Part shown: positions 1-12,376 of the stretch, in pieces | Position numbering within the stretch: position 1 is the first letter of the stretch | How the letters are laid out: every line of letters begins with the position of its first letter | Assembly (NCBI GenBank): GCA_020736575.1 | Contig: JAGPYM010000001.1 | Location: 186,001-250,000, forward strand | DNA from: Thelonectria olida | Lineage: Eukaryota > Ascomycota > Sordariomycetes > Hypocreales > Nectriaceae | Direction: 5' to 3' | DNA: 64,000 nt | The notes under the pieces: model-generated | What the model was told of the DNA's origin: nothing | What the model saw: the letters and a program-made list of their open reading frames with translations, nothing else | Databases searched by the model: none | Translations under genes and position numbers: made by a program

Positions 1-3000
1 CCGCCCACGTTTCCGAACATGACTTGAAAACGGTGACGGAAGACTCAGAGGCAGCATGATGATGAAGGGCCGGATGAAGGACGTTGCAAGGGGACCACTC
101 TTTACCAGCAAACACGTATGGATGGATTGGATACGTCCGTCACTGACCCGTCAGCCACTGCGCAAAGCAGCCAACGAAGCACAGAATATAGGGCGCCGGG
201 AAATATGCCACTACCCGCCGGAAGCCGGATCACTGGCAAGTCAGAGGCTACTTACTCTTCGTATCAGGCAGCGAAGGTTCACAGCTCTTGGTTTTGTGTC
301 AATCACATTGATCACAAAGTGATTAGGATTGTTAGGGCGGTTGGCTTCTCATCCCGTTGGCTGTGAATTGACTGGGCTTGGTCCGCACAAAGTCTATCGA
401 ATTGCCGACCTTGGATCTCTGCCTGGAGTGGTCGTGATGCTGAGCTTTTCTACCAATCCAGACATCTATCACGGCGCCCCGGCTTCAGCTCCAGTCAGCT
501 TGAAGTCATTGTGCATATGCAGTCCTTCACACCCCTCCTTCACAGCTTCCAATGGCAAGCAAATGTCACTGATGCTAGACTCTGCGGTGACGGAGCTAGT
601 GGACGGGGAGAAGCAAGAGGACCGACGCCGGTGGTTGGTACGGTTGTACTGCACCCATTTCATCTCACCGTTTCTTTGCTTCTTCTCATCCCCTTGTTTC
701 TGATTTCTTCGCTCTGACAAGGTGGTACCTAATTCATGCTCCTACCCGCTATGCCGCAATCCCGTCCTTCCCCGGTGCCAGATTGGAGACGAGACGCACA
801 AGCATTCGGGCCTCCTTCTGGCACCTTCGTCCAGGTCTTTTATCCTGCCTCCCATGTTCTAGCGTGGCGGCCCCCTGCCAAGGCGTACTGCGAAGTACAT
901 CGCAACGGAGAGCTGCGGAGTGGGACCCGGAAGATGATTGCGTGGGGATTCGGTCTTCTTATTTTATTCCCCCCTTGCGGAGAATTGGAAGGGTTGGACG
1001 CCGTGTCCGTGTTCCTGGATTCAAGACCATGCAGCTCCCAAAAGGCTGCCACACCCCTGGAGTCCTGGGCCCGGCCATGTGAAGGAGGTGCTACTTCTCA
1101 CACGCTGGGAATTGCCGTCCTTAGCGGCCGGTGTGACGGGTGACAAGTCTTGTTACCCGCGGGGAGTGGGAGCCACTACGTATCAAACAGCCGACTGACA
1201 CGGCGCGACGAGTCATTGGCCACTCTCCATCGGGCCCAAAGTGAGGCAGATGTCAGCCTTTATTATGACTATGGGATAATATCAGGCCAAGCTACCAAAG
1301 GCTGAACTAGGTTGGACCTGGCGGAGATGACTGGACGAGGCAACATGTCGCGTGGGTACCCAAAGACAATCCAATACCCAGTTGGCATTCTGATGTAAGT
1401 CAAAGCCCCCATCTAACTTATTCATACAATGATTGTTGCCTGAATCAGGTCGAAATAAGCCAAAGAACGTCAAAGCAAGGTGAGGCACGAGCTCCCTTGG
1501 GCACCTGTTGAGTCGTAATTTCGTTGACTCGGAACGCGCATCTCAGCGAGGACAAGAAAAGGAAACATGACGATGATAAATGAAACGGCAAAGCCTCTGC
1601 TGGAGGTAACATGTCACACATGGTGCTGGGCCGCATACACTCTTTGAGGAATGACTGGCTGCGGGGGATCAGCCCAACCCTCTCACCGAGGCAGGCCTCC
1701 GTCGGTCATGCTTCTTTGGGCATCCCTACAGGGTGCAGCATGACCGCCCGTATTCAGAGATACGATACATCTGTGTCTCGATCGGCCTACAAAGCCGCTG
1801 GCAGTTCCGTTTGTCAGTGGCAGTCACCTCCGATGCCGCTGCTATGTTCCCGATATTCGCATGTGCGTGGTGTTGTTCAGGAACTTTTACTTGGCCCAGC
1901 AGTCACCCGGAGCGGCGGTGAAGACGGCTACCGACAGACTCTTGTCAGCGATTCGGACAAACAAGTCCTGTTATTCACTTCCGATGGAGCAACTGCCAGA
2001 TAATTGTCCCAGGCGAGGGATCTCCTGATGGGTTTGGTTGTCCTGACCGCTCGCCGCAAACAGACAACACCATCACAACACACCAGATAGTCACCCAATT
2101 CCCAGCCCATAGGAAGGCTGGGAAATCAAATCAACCCACTGACACACCGTCTGTAGGTCGAAAACGCAGAAAACACCAGAACATAAAACAAGAAAACAAA
2201 GGCCATCGATGCCACGCGTCGGCTGTTCACGAAAGAACCTGGAGCAATCGCCCCACGTCCTTTGATACACACATGCCATTCTCCTCGGAGTCTCTTGGTC
2301 GGTCTAGGGTGTATGATCGATCGGAAACTCGAACATTCCTCCCCAACAGAAACAACGGACATGACATCGGCCTCTGAGACACCATGTATCGTTCGCAACA
2401 ACGAATTGTACATTGCACGCCCCCTCGACCCGCCGAGAGGAAGGACCGGCTCTTCTCACATCGACTCTATGAATAACAAATCCTTCTCATCTACGAACAA
2501 TTGTAGGCTTTCGTTAGATTGCGGGTCCGCTGCGCCTTTCGGGACATGTTCCCCGGATGAGCAGAGCGTCCTTTGATCCGAACCACCTCCTTTTACCTCT
2601 TGAGCCTACCTACCTATTTCAAACTCTCCCTTTTACGGGCACATGTTGTGTGTCTTGGAATCGAAAACCCCATGTTTGGGCAGCATAAAAATGGGCAAGC
2701 ATTTTATGCCGAGACAGAGCCGTGTCCTATTTTGGCTGCGGAACGTTGCGGGCTCGCATTGCATGTTTATGACACACGGAGCAGTGGGAAACGAAGAACC
2801 CCCAAATGAAGTCATTCAAAGCAGTCGTGTCGTCATTTTGGACCTTGATGGACTATCTGGATTGACATTGCAGTCTCTGATCTCCGTGGGTGAGAGCGGC
2901 AGGTGGGTGGTTACACAAACTTCGTATCCCGTGATTTTAGCAGCGTTCCAACGAGTGAGTTGTTTACGCCCAGCGCCGTTCACTCAGTCCTCCCTCTTGT

Positions 3001-3044
3001 AATCTCCCCTCCGCCAACACATTCCCCCATCCCGTAGACGCAGT
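1..3044. other. Gene-free left flank
   Basis: No gene could be supported here. Open frames are short (up to about 135 codons), overlap on both strands, lack recognisable motifs and do not join through plausible introns. The right end is the 3' flank of the GCP3 gene. Part of a neighbouring gene's untranslated region could lie at the left edge, but nothing shows it. Confidence 0.5.
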
Positions 3045-5711
3045 TCATCGTTCTGTCGTCGAGCTCCCCGCTTGTGGAGCCTTGGTCTTCCGTCTCGAGG
3101 GCTGGTAAATATCGTTGAAGTTCATGGCCACACCCAAGAAGCGCATGTCCACGTCGGGCTGGTAGGCCAAGTCACCCAGCAGGAGCTGCAGTCTCGTGCG
3201 GAACGTGGAGCCGAGCCCGCGAAGGCGCTCCTGCAGCACGGGGAACTCGGACGCCACGGCCTCGGCGGCGGGGAGGGACGAGGCGTCGGGGTCGTCGAGG
3301 TGCTGCCGGTGGCGCGACGTGGTGCTGCGGACGTCGGCCTCCTGGCGCCGCGTAAAGTCGGACACGCTCCAGCTGTACAGGCCGTCGACCGAGTCGCGGT
3401 AGTTCAGCATGCAACGAAGGATCTCGCTGAGCTGGACCATGTACGACGTGCGGTCGCCCTGTTTGGCGCCCAAGAGGCCCTTGTGGGTGATGTCGTTGAG
3501 GTAGCGCGTGTGAGCCTTGATGAGGTCGTCAAGAGTGCAATCCTCCTTGTGAATGCGCTTCTGGAGCTCGCCCCAGGACGACTCGATAACCTCAAAAAGG
3601 ATGTAGTACTGAAGCTGGCCCACGAAATGAATCATCTCAGCGAGCACTCCGCGGGTCGACTTCCACGTCTGGTCCACGGCCGGGTCAGGGTTCTGTAGCA
3701 CGCCGCGAGAGCCCGTCATGCACTTCCGCCAAGTAGTCATGACGGCAAACTCGACGCGTTTGATGCGCCATAAGAAATTGAAGACCTTGAGATACTGCCT
3801 GTTACCCCATTCCGTCACCACCACATCCACGGGGGCGTCGATCTTGTACTCGAGCGTGAAGCAGTCCCAGCCAATGTCTCCATGAGACAACTGCAGCATG
3901 CGAGCATCCAGACGTCGTAGCACTTCGGACGAGTCATACTGAGCGTTGGATCCTCGGATTGCATGCTCCAACTGCGCCGTCAGCGTGTGTCTATACTGCG
4001 CGCCGGCTGGACGATCTAGATTGGCAGCAAGAGACTCCATTAACAAGGCAATGAAGTCGCCCTGGCCCAGAAGGATGTAGCTCTTGAGCGCCTGGAGGTG
4101 ATCAAACAGGTGAAATTTAGTCGTCATGAGATCCATGAGGCGCTTCATCGTCGTCTTGTAGGCCTCGTCGATCCAGGTCTCCAGAGTGGTTGTGTCGCCA
4201 TACCTTAGCTCCTTGGATGCCGCCTTCGAGTAGTTTTCGACCCATAGCGAATCGCCGCAGCTGTGGCGGGTAAAGTTCAAGGATTTTCCAATTAGAAATA
4301 CCTTCTGGGCAAAGTCCTGGGTGATGATGCTCGGTATCATATCCTTGGCAATCTCAAACTTGTCTTCCCAAACGTTGGCAGCTCCCTTGCTCTTAGCAGG
4401 GTCATCGACAGGGGCCTTTTCTCTCACAAAAAACTCCTGGTATGGGTCTGACAGCTCTCCGTCATAAATCCAATGCCGTAGTATATCGTAAAAGGGCCTC
4501 GTGAAGCTGCCCAGCATCCTCTCGGCAAATGCAGCCACCACCGGATCACCATGGGACGAAGAGAAGCTGTGTATCAATGAGATCAGCCCGCCTCCCTTCT
4601 TCTTCTCCGACTCCTCAGCCATGAGACTCATCAAACGAAGTCCCATTGTTGCCTCACGCGTCCATACGACACATCGCTTCAGAGTCACGCCTGCTTTTCC
4701 TATGCCAGCGCGGGGTGCGTCTTCGTCAAGAGATGCCAATGCTCTCCGTATTTGCCCTTCTAGCGTGGCGATTAAACTTAGATATGACCGTAGCTCGTTG
4801 CTGATCGCTGCACGTAAGCTCTGGGCGAGAAGACTTTTTCCAGGAGTCTTGCAGAACTCATCCAATCCACGGTATAGCAACGAAGGCTCAGCTAACGTGT
4901 GAAGAAGGGAAACCAGAGGCAACGGGAGTGTGGGAGGTAGTTTCAGGCTGTATTGTTTTGCAAATGGCAAAGTTGTAGAGGAAAGACCTTGGAGCGTGAA
5001 AGGTAGATCTCGTAAAATGACAGATTCTGACGGGTCGATCTCCGAATAGTTGCTCGCCAACAGTGTTGATTTGAGAGAGACGTCTCTCTTTGGGGGTTCA
5101 GGCCTTGCGTCGCCATCTTCAGCACCCTGTTTCCCCTCCTTGGGTTTTGGCGGGAGACTCTTCAGTCCTTCTGGCTGGAATGCATCCTTGAACTGCTCCT
5201 CCTCAAGCTTGTTCGCTTTTGAAGAGCGTTCTCGGCCATGTCGCTTGATTGCGTCTCGACTGATTGCTTCTCGGTAGTTGGGCGCCGACGGCTTGATGGG
5301 GCTGAGAGGGAGGGGCTCGCTCGGGTCCGGAGAGTCGGCGAGTTGGTAAAGGAGGTAAAGGATAGCCCACTTGTGCTCTAGAACAGGGAGAGATAGCAGC
5401 CTTGAGTAGAGGTTCGAGAATCGGAGGGCTTGGTTTGGGTTGCTGTGGATAAGCTTCCTCTTTATTAGATCATTGGCGTGGTTGACGTCGGACGAAATGG
5501 CGGGGGAGGAAGGGCTATGGTTTTGGTCAACAAGCGCTTAGACTGGGTGGAATATTATTGGCCTAGTGGCGAACCTGTCTAGGATCGACTTGACCAACTC
5601 GAAGCAGGTATCATGGCGCTGTTGTGCGGCTTCGTCGGTGTCGTTGGGATCGGTAGGGACGATGTGGGCTATTAGGCTGTCGATGGCATTGGTGATTCTG
5701 TCGGGAGCCAT
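3045..5711 (-). CDS. GCP3: Gamma-tubulin complex component 3 (GCP3/Spc98), 868 aa
   Basis: Subunit of the gamma-tubulin small complex, which nucleates microtubules at the spindle pole body. I join exon 5575-5711 to exon 3045-5514 across a 60-bp intron (5515-5574, weak GTTCGC donor, ATAG acceptor). The first exon reads MAPDRITNAIDSLIAH, and the frame stays open to the stop with 868 codons, a usual length for the family. The GRIP1 region lies at roughly residues 230-530. It contains SLRAAISNELRSY, a HWIYDGELSDPYQEFFV block and MIPSIITQDFAQKVFLIGKS, which match GCP3 better than GCP2. The GRIP2 half, which binds gamma-tubulin, follows to about residue 850. The last residues (STTER) are low complexity. 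The gene is divergent from HFI1 across about 0.6 kb. Identity is firm; the exact first intron is inferred. Confidence 0.9.
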
Positions 5712-6318
5712 GGCGGCATTGTCGCAAGCGACTGGTTGATTCAAGTCGCAGATGGAGGCTTTGAGGCTATGCCGTCGCAACGCAGTTGGGTGAAAGTTCC
5801 AATCGGGAGATTCCAAGGTGTTACGTCGCAGGATCAAGGTGCGGGTGCAGATGTTTGTCGAAAGTCAAGATGTCGTGGGAGTGACGCGCCAGACGCGACA
5901 GGCGGGCGTACATAAGTTACCTCCATACTATGGCAGTGGGCAGTGGCACAAGGTGCTGTCAACTGCCAAGGTGCTACGCCCGGGAAGTAGCCGAGACCTG
6001 CTTTGCCACGCAGCACCGGCGCGCACAAAAGTACAGGCTACCTCGACCGTGCGCCGTTCTTCCCAATGCCCGTCACCCTCTCGCGGCAAAATTTGGACGA
6101 CGCTCCATCTGTCGACTTTACCATAACGCCAACCACGGAACAACTCGTCATCACCTTGATGGCACTATAATGCCTTTCTCATCAGGCTGACCCCAGAACC
6201 TTGATCGCAACATCTCTACCTTTCATTTGCACCAACTCATGCGTCTTTTCTCTGTGTCGCGCCGCGCTCCACTGCCGCACGCGACGCTGTCGCTGATTCC
6301 CCCCGTTCCGAATCCAAG
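5712..6318. promoter_or_regulatory. Divergent promoter region, GCP3 / HFI1
   Basis: This 607-bp spacer lies between the two outward-facing start codons, so it should hold both promoters and 5' leaders. I saw no clear factor site. Short open frames inside it overlap on both strands and look like chance. Confidence 0.5.
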
Positions 6319-7824
6319 ATGCCCGACATCGACCCCGCGGCTCTAAGCAGCCGCCCATCCGTCAGCCTCACGACTCCTGTGTTATCGCAAAAGACCCTTG
6401 CAGGCTCTGTGCCGGGCCTTCCAAAAGTCGGAAAGTCGAGCCAGATTATTCCCTCCCGAATTGACCTCGAACCGCTCTATACCGCCCTCAAGACGGTCAT
6501 CGGCCCCGAACAATGGTTGGTCTATAAAGAGTCGACCACAGAGTTCTTGATCGGTATGCGGCGCGCGCATAACATGCCTGGGTGCGCATGCTAACATTTT
6601 CGCCAGGGCGCCTGAACCAAACAGAGTACTCCGACCGAATCGATCCCATACTGTCAGGCCCTGGAGAGCGGGAGCACCTACACAACAATCTCATCGCCGC
6701 CATCTACGGAAATGTCACCCGCGAGATGCCCGACCAGGGCCTGGCGCCCTGGGTCAGCGCAAACGATAAACCTGCGACGAGTGCTGGGAGCAAGCCTGTA
6801 TCTGGTGATGCTGCCGAACGGAGGTTGAAGGGAGATGTCATGCAGCTTCCAGCAAAGGATCGACGGCGTATCAAAGATCTGGCCCACAATGATGTTCGTT
6901 CTACCCAGTTGCTGGTTTGGCCAATGCTAATAACAACAAGTGGAATCCGCATGAGACGATATCAAATCTGTTTACAGAGACTCATCGCAAGCCGTCCATG
7001 GTCGCGGATGCAACACCTAGTGCTACGACGGGAATAAATAATATGAGTAAGTTTTACGATAGCTGATGGACTGGAAGAGTTCCTGACAAACCCTCCTAGA
7101 CTTTGACTTGGAGATTCGAAAGCGATTCGACCAACCCTTAGCCATTGAATCAGGCGAGTTTCCCGACGTTGGTATGATTACCGGCCGGATGCTACCATCG
7201 TGTTATGAGGCTGGACTGGTGAACGGGCACACTGCAGACGCTCCTCAGTTCATGTCCGTGGCAGTGGAAACATTCATCAAGGAAGTCTTGACACAAGTAT
7301 TCAGCCGGACAAGGAGCAACGGCCCAGGGGAATCCGGCAGTGCAGGCTTCGGTGTGGGAATGACGTGGATTCAAACGCACAAATACAAAAAGCAACTGGC
7401 ACACGAGGAGGATGCCGCCCTACGCGGGGAAATCACTAGAGACAAGAGTGGGTTTCTACCAGTTGAGTCCAGGGCGGCCAGTGAGCGAGGGCCTCTGTCG
7501 ATGGGTGATCTCCGTGTGTCCTTGGAAATGGCTGAAAGCGGAATGGCCCGATTCCCTGTTTTGATGACGCAGGTTTTGTACGGGTACCGAGAAGGCGAAC
7601 TCGAGAACTGGAACAACTATTCTTGGGTTCCAGGACATGCTCCAAAGGGCCGAGTCGAGGAACTGCCCTCTCTCGGCATCAATGGCGACAAGAGCCATCC
7701 AACGGTCAACGGACATGGAGATGCAATGGAGCTTGATAACGAGGTTTGGTGGGAGGGTGCGGAAGAGGAGGATACGGAAATGCTGGACAATATGCTCGAC
7801 TCGTGCCTCACGGTAGGGTCTTAG
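6319..7824 (+). CDS. HFI1: SAGA subunit HFI1/ADA1 (SAGA-Tad1 domain), 450 aa
   Basis: Structural subunit of the SAGA histone acetyltransferase/coactivator complex, in the nucleus; its histone-fold-like region pairs with other SAGA subunits. Four exons: 6319-6553, 6607-6893, 6941-7046 and 7100-7824. The introns are 53, 47 and 53 bp. The SAGA-Tad1 signature opens at about residue 48 with [17 protein letters not shown] and continues over the first intron into [19 protein letters not shown]. The middle part, [15 protein letters not shown] and [15 protein letters not shown], also fits the family. The C-terminus is acidic ([21 protein letters not shown]), a typical Ada1 ending. The 47-bp intron is short and has an AAG acceptor, but removing it keeps the frame. 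The same frame stays open for 86 codons after the TAG stop (see findings). Confidence 0.87.
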
Positions 7825-9449
7825 CCTGAGTCAGCAATGGACCACAAGCTCAGCAATAGGCCAGATACGGTCGAGCAGCATCATGTTGTTCAAGGAGAGG
7901 ATCTGGAGTCCCCTGACATGTGGGATATATACTCAGCGGAAGTGACGTTGGAAAGTCTCATGTGGGTTGGCATTGACGACCCGAATGACCTCCCGCAAGA
8001 CAGCCGGCTTTGGTCGCCAACAAATAACGAGCTCGGGAACACTCGAGGAGAGCGCATTGTCATCAGGCGAGAGGATACGGAATGAAAGAGGTGTACAGGG
8101 GTTGGCGTTTGAGAGGCACCCAAGCCATGTCACTGGCATGGGATGGGGGTTCGTGTCAAGGTATTAGCATCGGCGGGCATTATGTTTTATCTGGGGCGCC
8201 CGGGGTTTGGCGTCTCTTTTTTTCTTCCTTTTTTTCCCTTTTCCCCCTTTTTTTCTGTTTCATCTTTGATGTTGTAGTTCCTAGTCGATTAGTTGTCTTT
8301 TCTTGCGTCAGTGTAACTCTTATCATCCGCAAGGTAGGGCCTGAGCGGCGTCTTGGATCAACGAGGGATTGGTGGATTGACGGATTCAGGACTCATGTAC
8401 TTTAACATTCCAGGAACGATACCCGAAAGACTCGCAAGGAGTGGCTCTATGAGTATGCTCGTACCGTAGGTAGAGTAAAAGGGGACGGGAGCTAGTTTTC
8501 CATTTTGAAGTAATACCGTGGGTGTTGTGAGAGAAGAGATGTTGTTTACAGGGTATTCTCCTCTTTACATGCGGACGAGTGAGACATGCACATGTGGTAC
8601 GGCAGTTTGCTGGCTGCTCGGTGCGTAAGAGAGGATCTAGAACTGATGAGGCGGGGCGGGTATCCGCAGGACGAGGCTTGTCATGACTTGACGAGTCTAA
8701 TGTTGGAAAAACGGATGTTTATTCTTGAAACGATTGGACTTGAGAATGTGACGATGACTGGTTGGTTCTTGACTATTGGTCCTGCGTAGTCCTTCTGCTG
8801 ACTAACATCATCTACACCTCGCACTTGAACGATGAGCCTCAGTAGCGTCCAGGCCAGAGCCCACAGCATCCCACGCTAGCTTTGGACTTGGTGCTCCTGT
8901 CACTTTGCAAGTAAACGAGCCAACACCGAACCAAGCCAAGACGACGCGAGCTGCTGCTGCAAGCATCCAAATATGTGCGACGGTCACAGAGGGTCACACC
9001 ACTCTTGGGATGGTACCGTCGGTACCTAGGTTGCTAAGCTTAGTAGCCAAGATCTGAGGTTGGAGGGGAGGACGCACTGATCGGAATGCGGCCTGGGAGC
9101 GCATGCGGCCGCACAGTGGTGGCAATGGAGCTAGCATGGAAGGGCGCGCCGTGCGAATGGGTTCTTGGGGATGGCCGTGGGCGCGTCGGCGTGGCTGGAT
9201 GCTTGACTCTTTGAGGTTTATGAGGTCACGACGTTGCGGGCGGTGCATGTTGGTAGCTAACGGATGAACGGGAACGTTTTCGTAACGTAAGCAGACAGCC
9301 TGTAAGAGATGGAAACTTCCTTCCGGAGACGCCTGAAGCTTCGATGAGGGCAGCTCGTACAGTGCGAGTGACGCTATCCTCCCAAGTCCGGGAGCTGCAC
9401 CGAATGGCAGCGGCAGCGGAAAGGCATCTGGAAGAAACGCAGCGATCGG
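7825..9449. other. HFI1 3' flank, no gene seen
   Basis: It begins with the open extension behind the HFI1 stop, then a T-rich stretch around 8218-8260 that suits a 3' UTR or transcript end. From 8400 to 9450 only short, unconvincing frames occur on either strand. Confidence 0.45.
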
Positions 9450-11140
9450 TATGCGGCCCGTGCGCATCGTTCTAGAAAGCTTCCCCGGTGCTCCCCTCCC
9501 CCTCTGGAGCGCTTTCGCTTCTGCTTCTCTGCTCCTCGTCCTCCCCCACCTCTTCACCATTACTTTTTCTATACCTTGGGTAGTGACCTCACTCATCCAT
9601 CCGCTTCTTATATCTCCATCATTCTTTTGCCCTTCTGCGCTCCGTCTTGTCATCGCTGCCCTATCAGGAAGGCACGGGACATTATCCGCCATCCTCATCG
9701 TTGTCATCCATCGCCGTTCCTCCCTCCTCTGCTTCCCCACTTACCTCATTCCCCTTCTCCTCCTCCTCGCCCTCCAAAGAAAGCAATCGCAAGCATCAAG
9801 GCAAAGAACCAGCGAGTGCCCAAAGAAATCCAAAGCGGATAAACCAGGTCATCGCCAGAAAGGGGCAGAGCTCCAAAGCTTTCCTCCTTCCTCAACCCCC
9901 GCCGCCCAACTCCGGCCGCCGAACCCGCCTTCAGTTCAGCTCTCTATTGGCTCCTCTTTTCGCCGCTCCCGTCTTCATTGCTTGCTTGGCCGCTTTGGGC
10001 CCGTGTCATGACCCCTCCTCCTCGTCTCCATCTCCATCCTCCACATCTTTGACATCTCTCCTCCCTCGGGGCTTCTATCTCTTCCTCATCATCGCCTACC
10101 AACCCGGTCCTTCGACCATACCCTCGCCTTGGTCTGTCTGTCCCGCGCCTGATCTGACCTCATCTCGGACGGACACTCTTAGACGACAACAAGACCCTCC
10201 CAAACCCCGACCCCGGGAATATCGTCATCGGTCAATCCGAATTCCAGGGTCTCTTCGACCAGTATTCCACCGTGAGTCAACCCCGGCCCAGCTGCCTGCC
10301 TGTTCAATCGCGCCTCGTTTCATTTCATCTCTTCCTGTTTGCCCCCCCGGAAGCTGCATCCAACTATCACCAAAGACGTTTCTTTCCTTTCAAGGAGAGT
10401 GCATGGTTGCATGGCATCGAGGCATCCACCCCCAACGGGCAAACGAGAGCCTCATCAGCCCTCCGTCTTTGTCCCCAGCCATACAAACTCGCGGCGCTCC
10501 AAACATGTTCTCTGCAGCTCCTCTCCCTTCCCTTCTCGCTACCACGCTATCTCTGACATAGGTCGTGTCGGCTTGGTTATCTGATGGGTGGCCCGCCCAC
10601 GCCACATCACGCCCAAGCGCGCATTGCAGCCCGCTTCACTTTCTCTGCCTGCCCCCGTCCAGCTTTGGCCAGCACCTCCACAGCTCCCTTCCCAAGCTCG
10701 ATGCCTTCTTTGCCTCCCTCAATTGCCTTTGATGACCTCACCTGCCTCTAGATGCGACCTCTGCTGACTGTCGAAGCTTGCTGGATCCACGTTGACAAGT
10801 CAAAGGCGTTTTGGCAGCTCCTTGTACGTCTCCCTCTCCATCATCATCCTCATCTTTATCCTTAACGCCCTCCCTCGCCTCTGCCCTCGCCCTCTTCTTC
10901 AGTTTGTCTTGCAGTTTATGCTTTCTCGAACATTTCCCTGCCTCCCGTTACGATATGCGCCGTTGTTTGTCCTGAAGCTTACCGAGAAGTGATCCAGGCC
11001 GACAGCTGCCGTGACCCCGCCTTGCCGTTATCCCACTTCGTGCCAAAGTACCTCGAAGGACGAACCAGCGCGAATCGTCTCCTTGCACTCCCAACGATAT
11101 CTCAAGCACCAATAACCACGGGCTTCTGAATTTTCGCGTC
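9450..11140 (+). promoter_or_regulatory. Long pyrimidine-rich promoter/leader of the PKA regulatory subunit gene
   Basis: The plus strand is strongly C/T-rich for about 1.6 kb, as in leaders of many regulatory genes in filamentous ascomycetes. A stretch ending near 10270 is followed by a GTGAGT donor, and a TTGCAG acceptor occurs at about 10913, so a leader intron is possible but unproven. A 304-codon open frame here (9647-10561) begins at TTG, has no early ATG and is Ser/Pro low complexity, so I do not call it a gene. Several ATGs precede the main start. Confidence 0.45.
10918..10992 (+). promoter_or_regulatory. Candidate upstream ORF before pkaR (24 codons)
   Basis: An ATG at 10918 opens a 24-residue frame (MLSRTFPCLPLRY...) ending in TGA at 10992, 148 bases before the pkaR start. 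It directly follows a possible leader-intron acceptor (TTGCAG). If it lies in the mature leader it could lower PKA-R translation. This is inference from position only. Confidence 0.3.
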
Positions 11141-12376
11141 ATGTCGGGTCCCTTCACCAGTCCCTTCGGGGAGAACAGCAATCCCTTTGGGGACAGAAAC
11201 GCTCCTGCGAATAACCTGATGCAGCGGGTTATCGAGGAGGAAGAGGGCGATACCGTGACCTCTCCCACAACTGCCGGATTCGGCGGGCCTTCTCCTGGCC
11301 TCTTTTCGGGCCCCTTTGGTGGCGGTGGCGATGGTGCCTCGGAGACGTTCGCCGGTACTCGAAGCCCTCCCAATCCTGACAGCTACCCTGCCCAGTACAA
11401 TTTCTCGCGCCGAACTTCAGTGTCAGCAGAGTCGCTCAAGCCTAGCGCCGACACCGACGACAATTGGACCCCTCCCTACAACGAAAAATCCCCTGACCAG
11501 CTGGAACGACTCAAGCGCGCCATCGAGGGCAACTTTTTGTTCAGCAAACTTGAAGATGAACAGAGCGCCCAAATCCTAGGTGCCCTATATGAGAAACCAA
11601 TTCCTGCCAAAGGAATCAAGGTAGGTGAATCTGTTGCACTGGCTCGTGTAAGTGGTATTGACCAGGTTCTTTAGGTCATCATCCAGGGAGATGCCGGCGA
11701 CTTCTTCTACATTGTTGAGAAGGGATCCTTCGAAGTTTACGTCAACCCTGCCGGGATTCTTCAACCTGGTGCAGACGGTATGGGCAACAAGGTCGGCGAC
11801 ATCCAGGCCGGTGGCTCGTTCGGTGAGCTTGCTCTCATGTACAATGCCCCCCGCGCAGCGACGGTCGTCTCGGCCGAGGGTGGCTGCACCCTGTGGGCGC
11901 TTGACCGCAATACGTTCCGACGTATTCTTATGGAGTCTACGTTTGCGCGGCGACGAATGTACGAGAGCTTCCTTGAGACGGTTCCTCTTCTCGAGACAAT
12001 CACCCCATACGAGCGATCCAAGATTGCGGACGCCCTCGAAACGAATAAGTTCGCACCGGGAGAGATCATCATTAAGGAGGGTGACCCTGGCCATTCGTTC
12101 TATCTCCTGGAGAGTGGTGAGGCCGACGCATACAAGGGAGACCCTTCCAACAGCGTCCTCCACTACAAGAAAGGAGATTACTTTGGTGAGCTTGCGCTGC
12201 TCAATGACGCCCCGCGAGCTGCTAGTGTCGTAGCCACGACGGACGTCAAGGTTGCCAGCCTGGGCAAGAAGGCGTTCCAGCGGTTGCTTGGTCCCGTCAA
12301 GGACCTCATGCAACGGACCAAGTATCAGGGTGTCAAATCGGGCGTCGAGGAGATGGACCCCCTGCACACTGGTTAG
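11141..12376 (+). CDS. pkaR: cAMP-dependent protein kinase regulatory subunit, 393 aa
   Basis: Binds and inhibits the PKA catalytic subunit and releases it when cAMP binds; homologue of yeast Bcy1. Two exons, 11141-11620 and 11675-12376, with a 54-bp intron (GTAGGT donor, TTTAG acceptor). Residues 1-89 are rich in Gly, Pro, Ser and Phe with SPFG/NPFG motifs. The inhibitor site RRTS is at 90-93; its phosphorylatable Ser makes it type II-like. Two cyclic-nucleotide-binding domains follow, with phosphate-binding cassettes FGELALMYNAPRAAT (about 209-223) and FGELALLNDAPRAAS (about 330-344). Both keep the Glu and Arg that contact cAMP. No dimerisation/docking helix is obvious at the N-terminus. 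The length and start agree with my recollection of related fungal subunits. A long antisense frame over it is a shadow. Confidence 0.95.

Noticed and set aside
9647..10561. 304-codon plus-strand open frame upstream of pkaR
   Set aside because: It begins at TTG, has no ATG until near the end, and is Ser/Pro low complexity caused by the C/T-rich strand.
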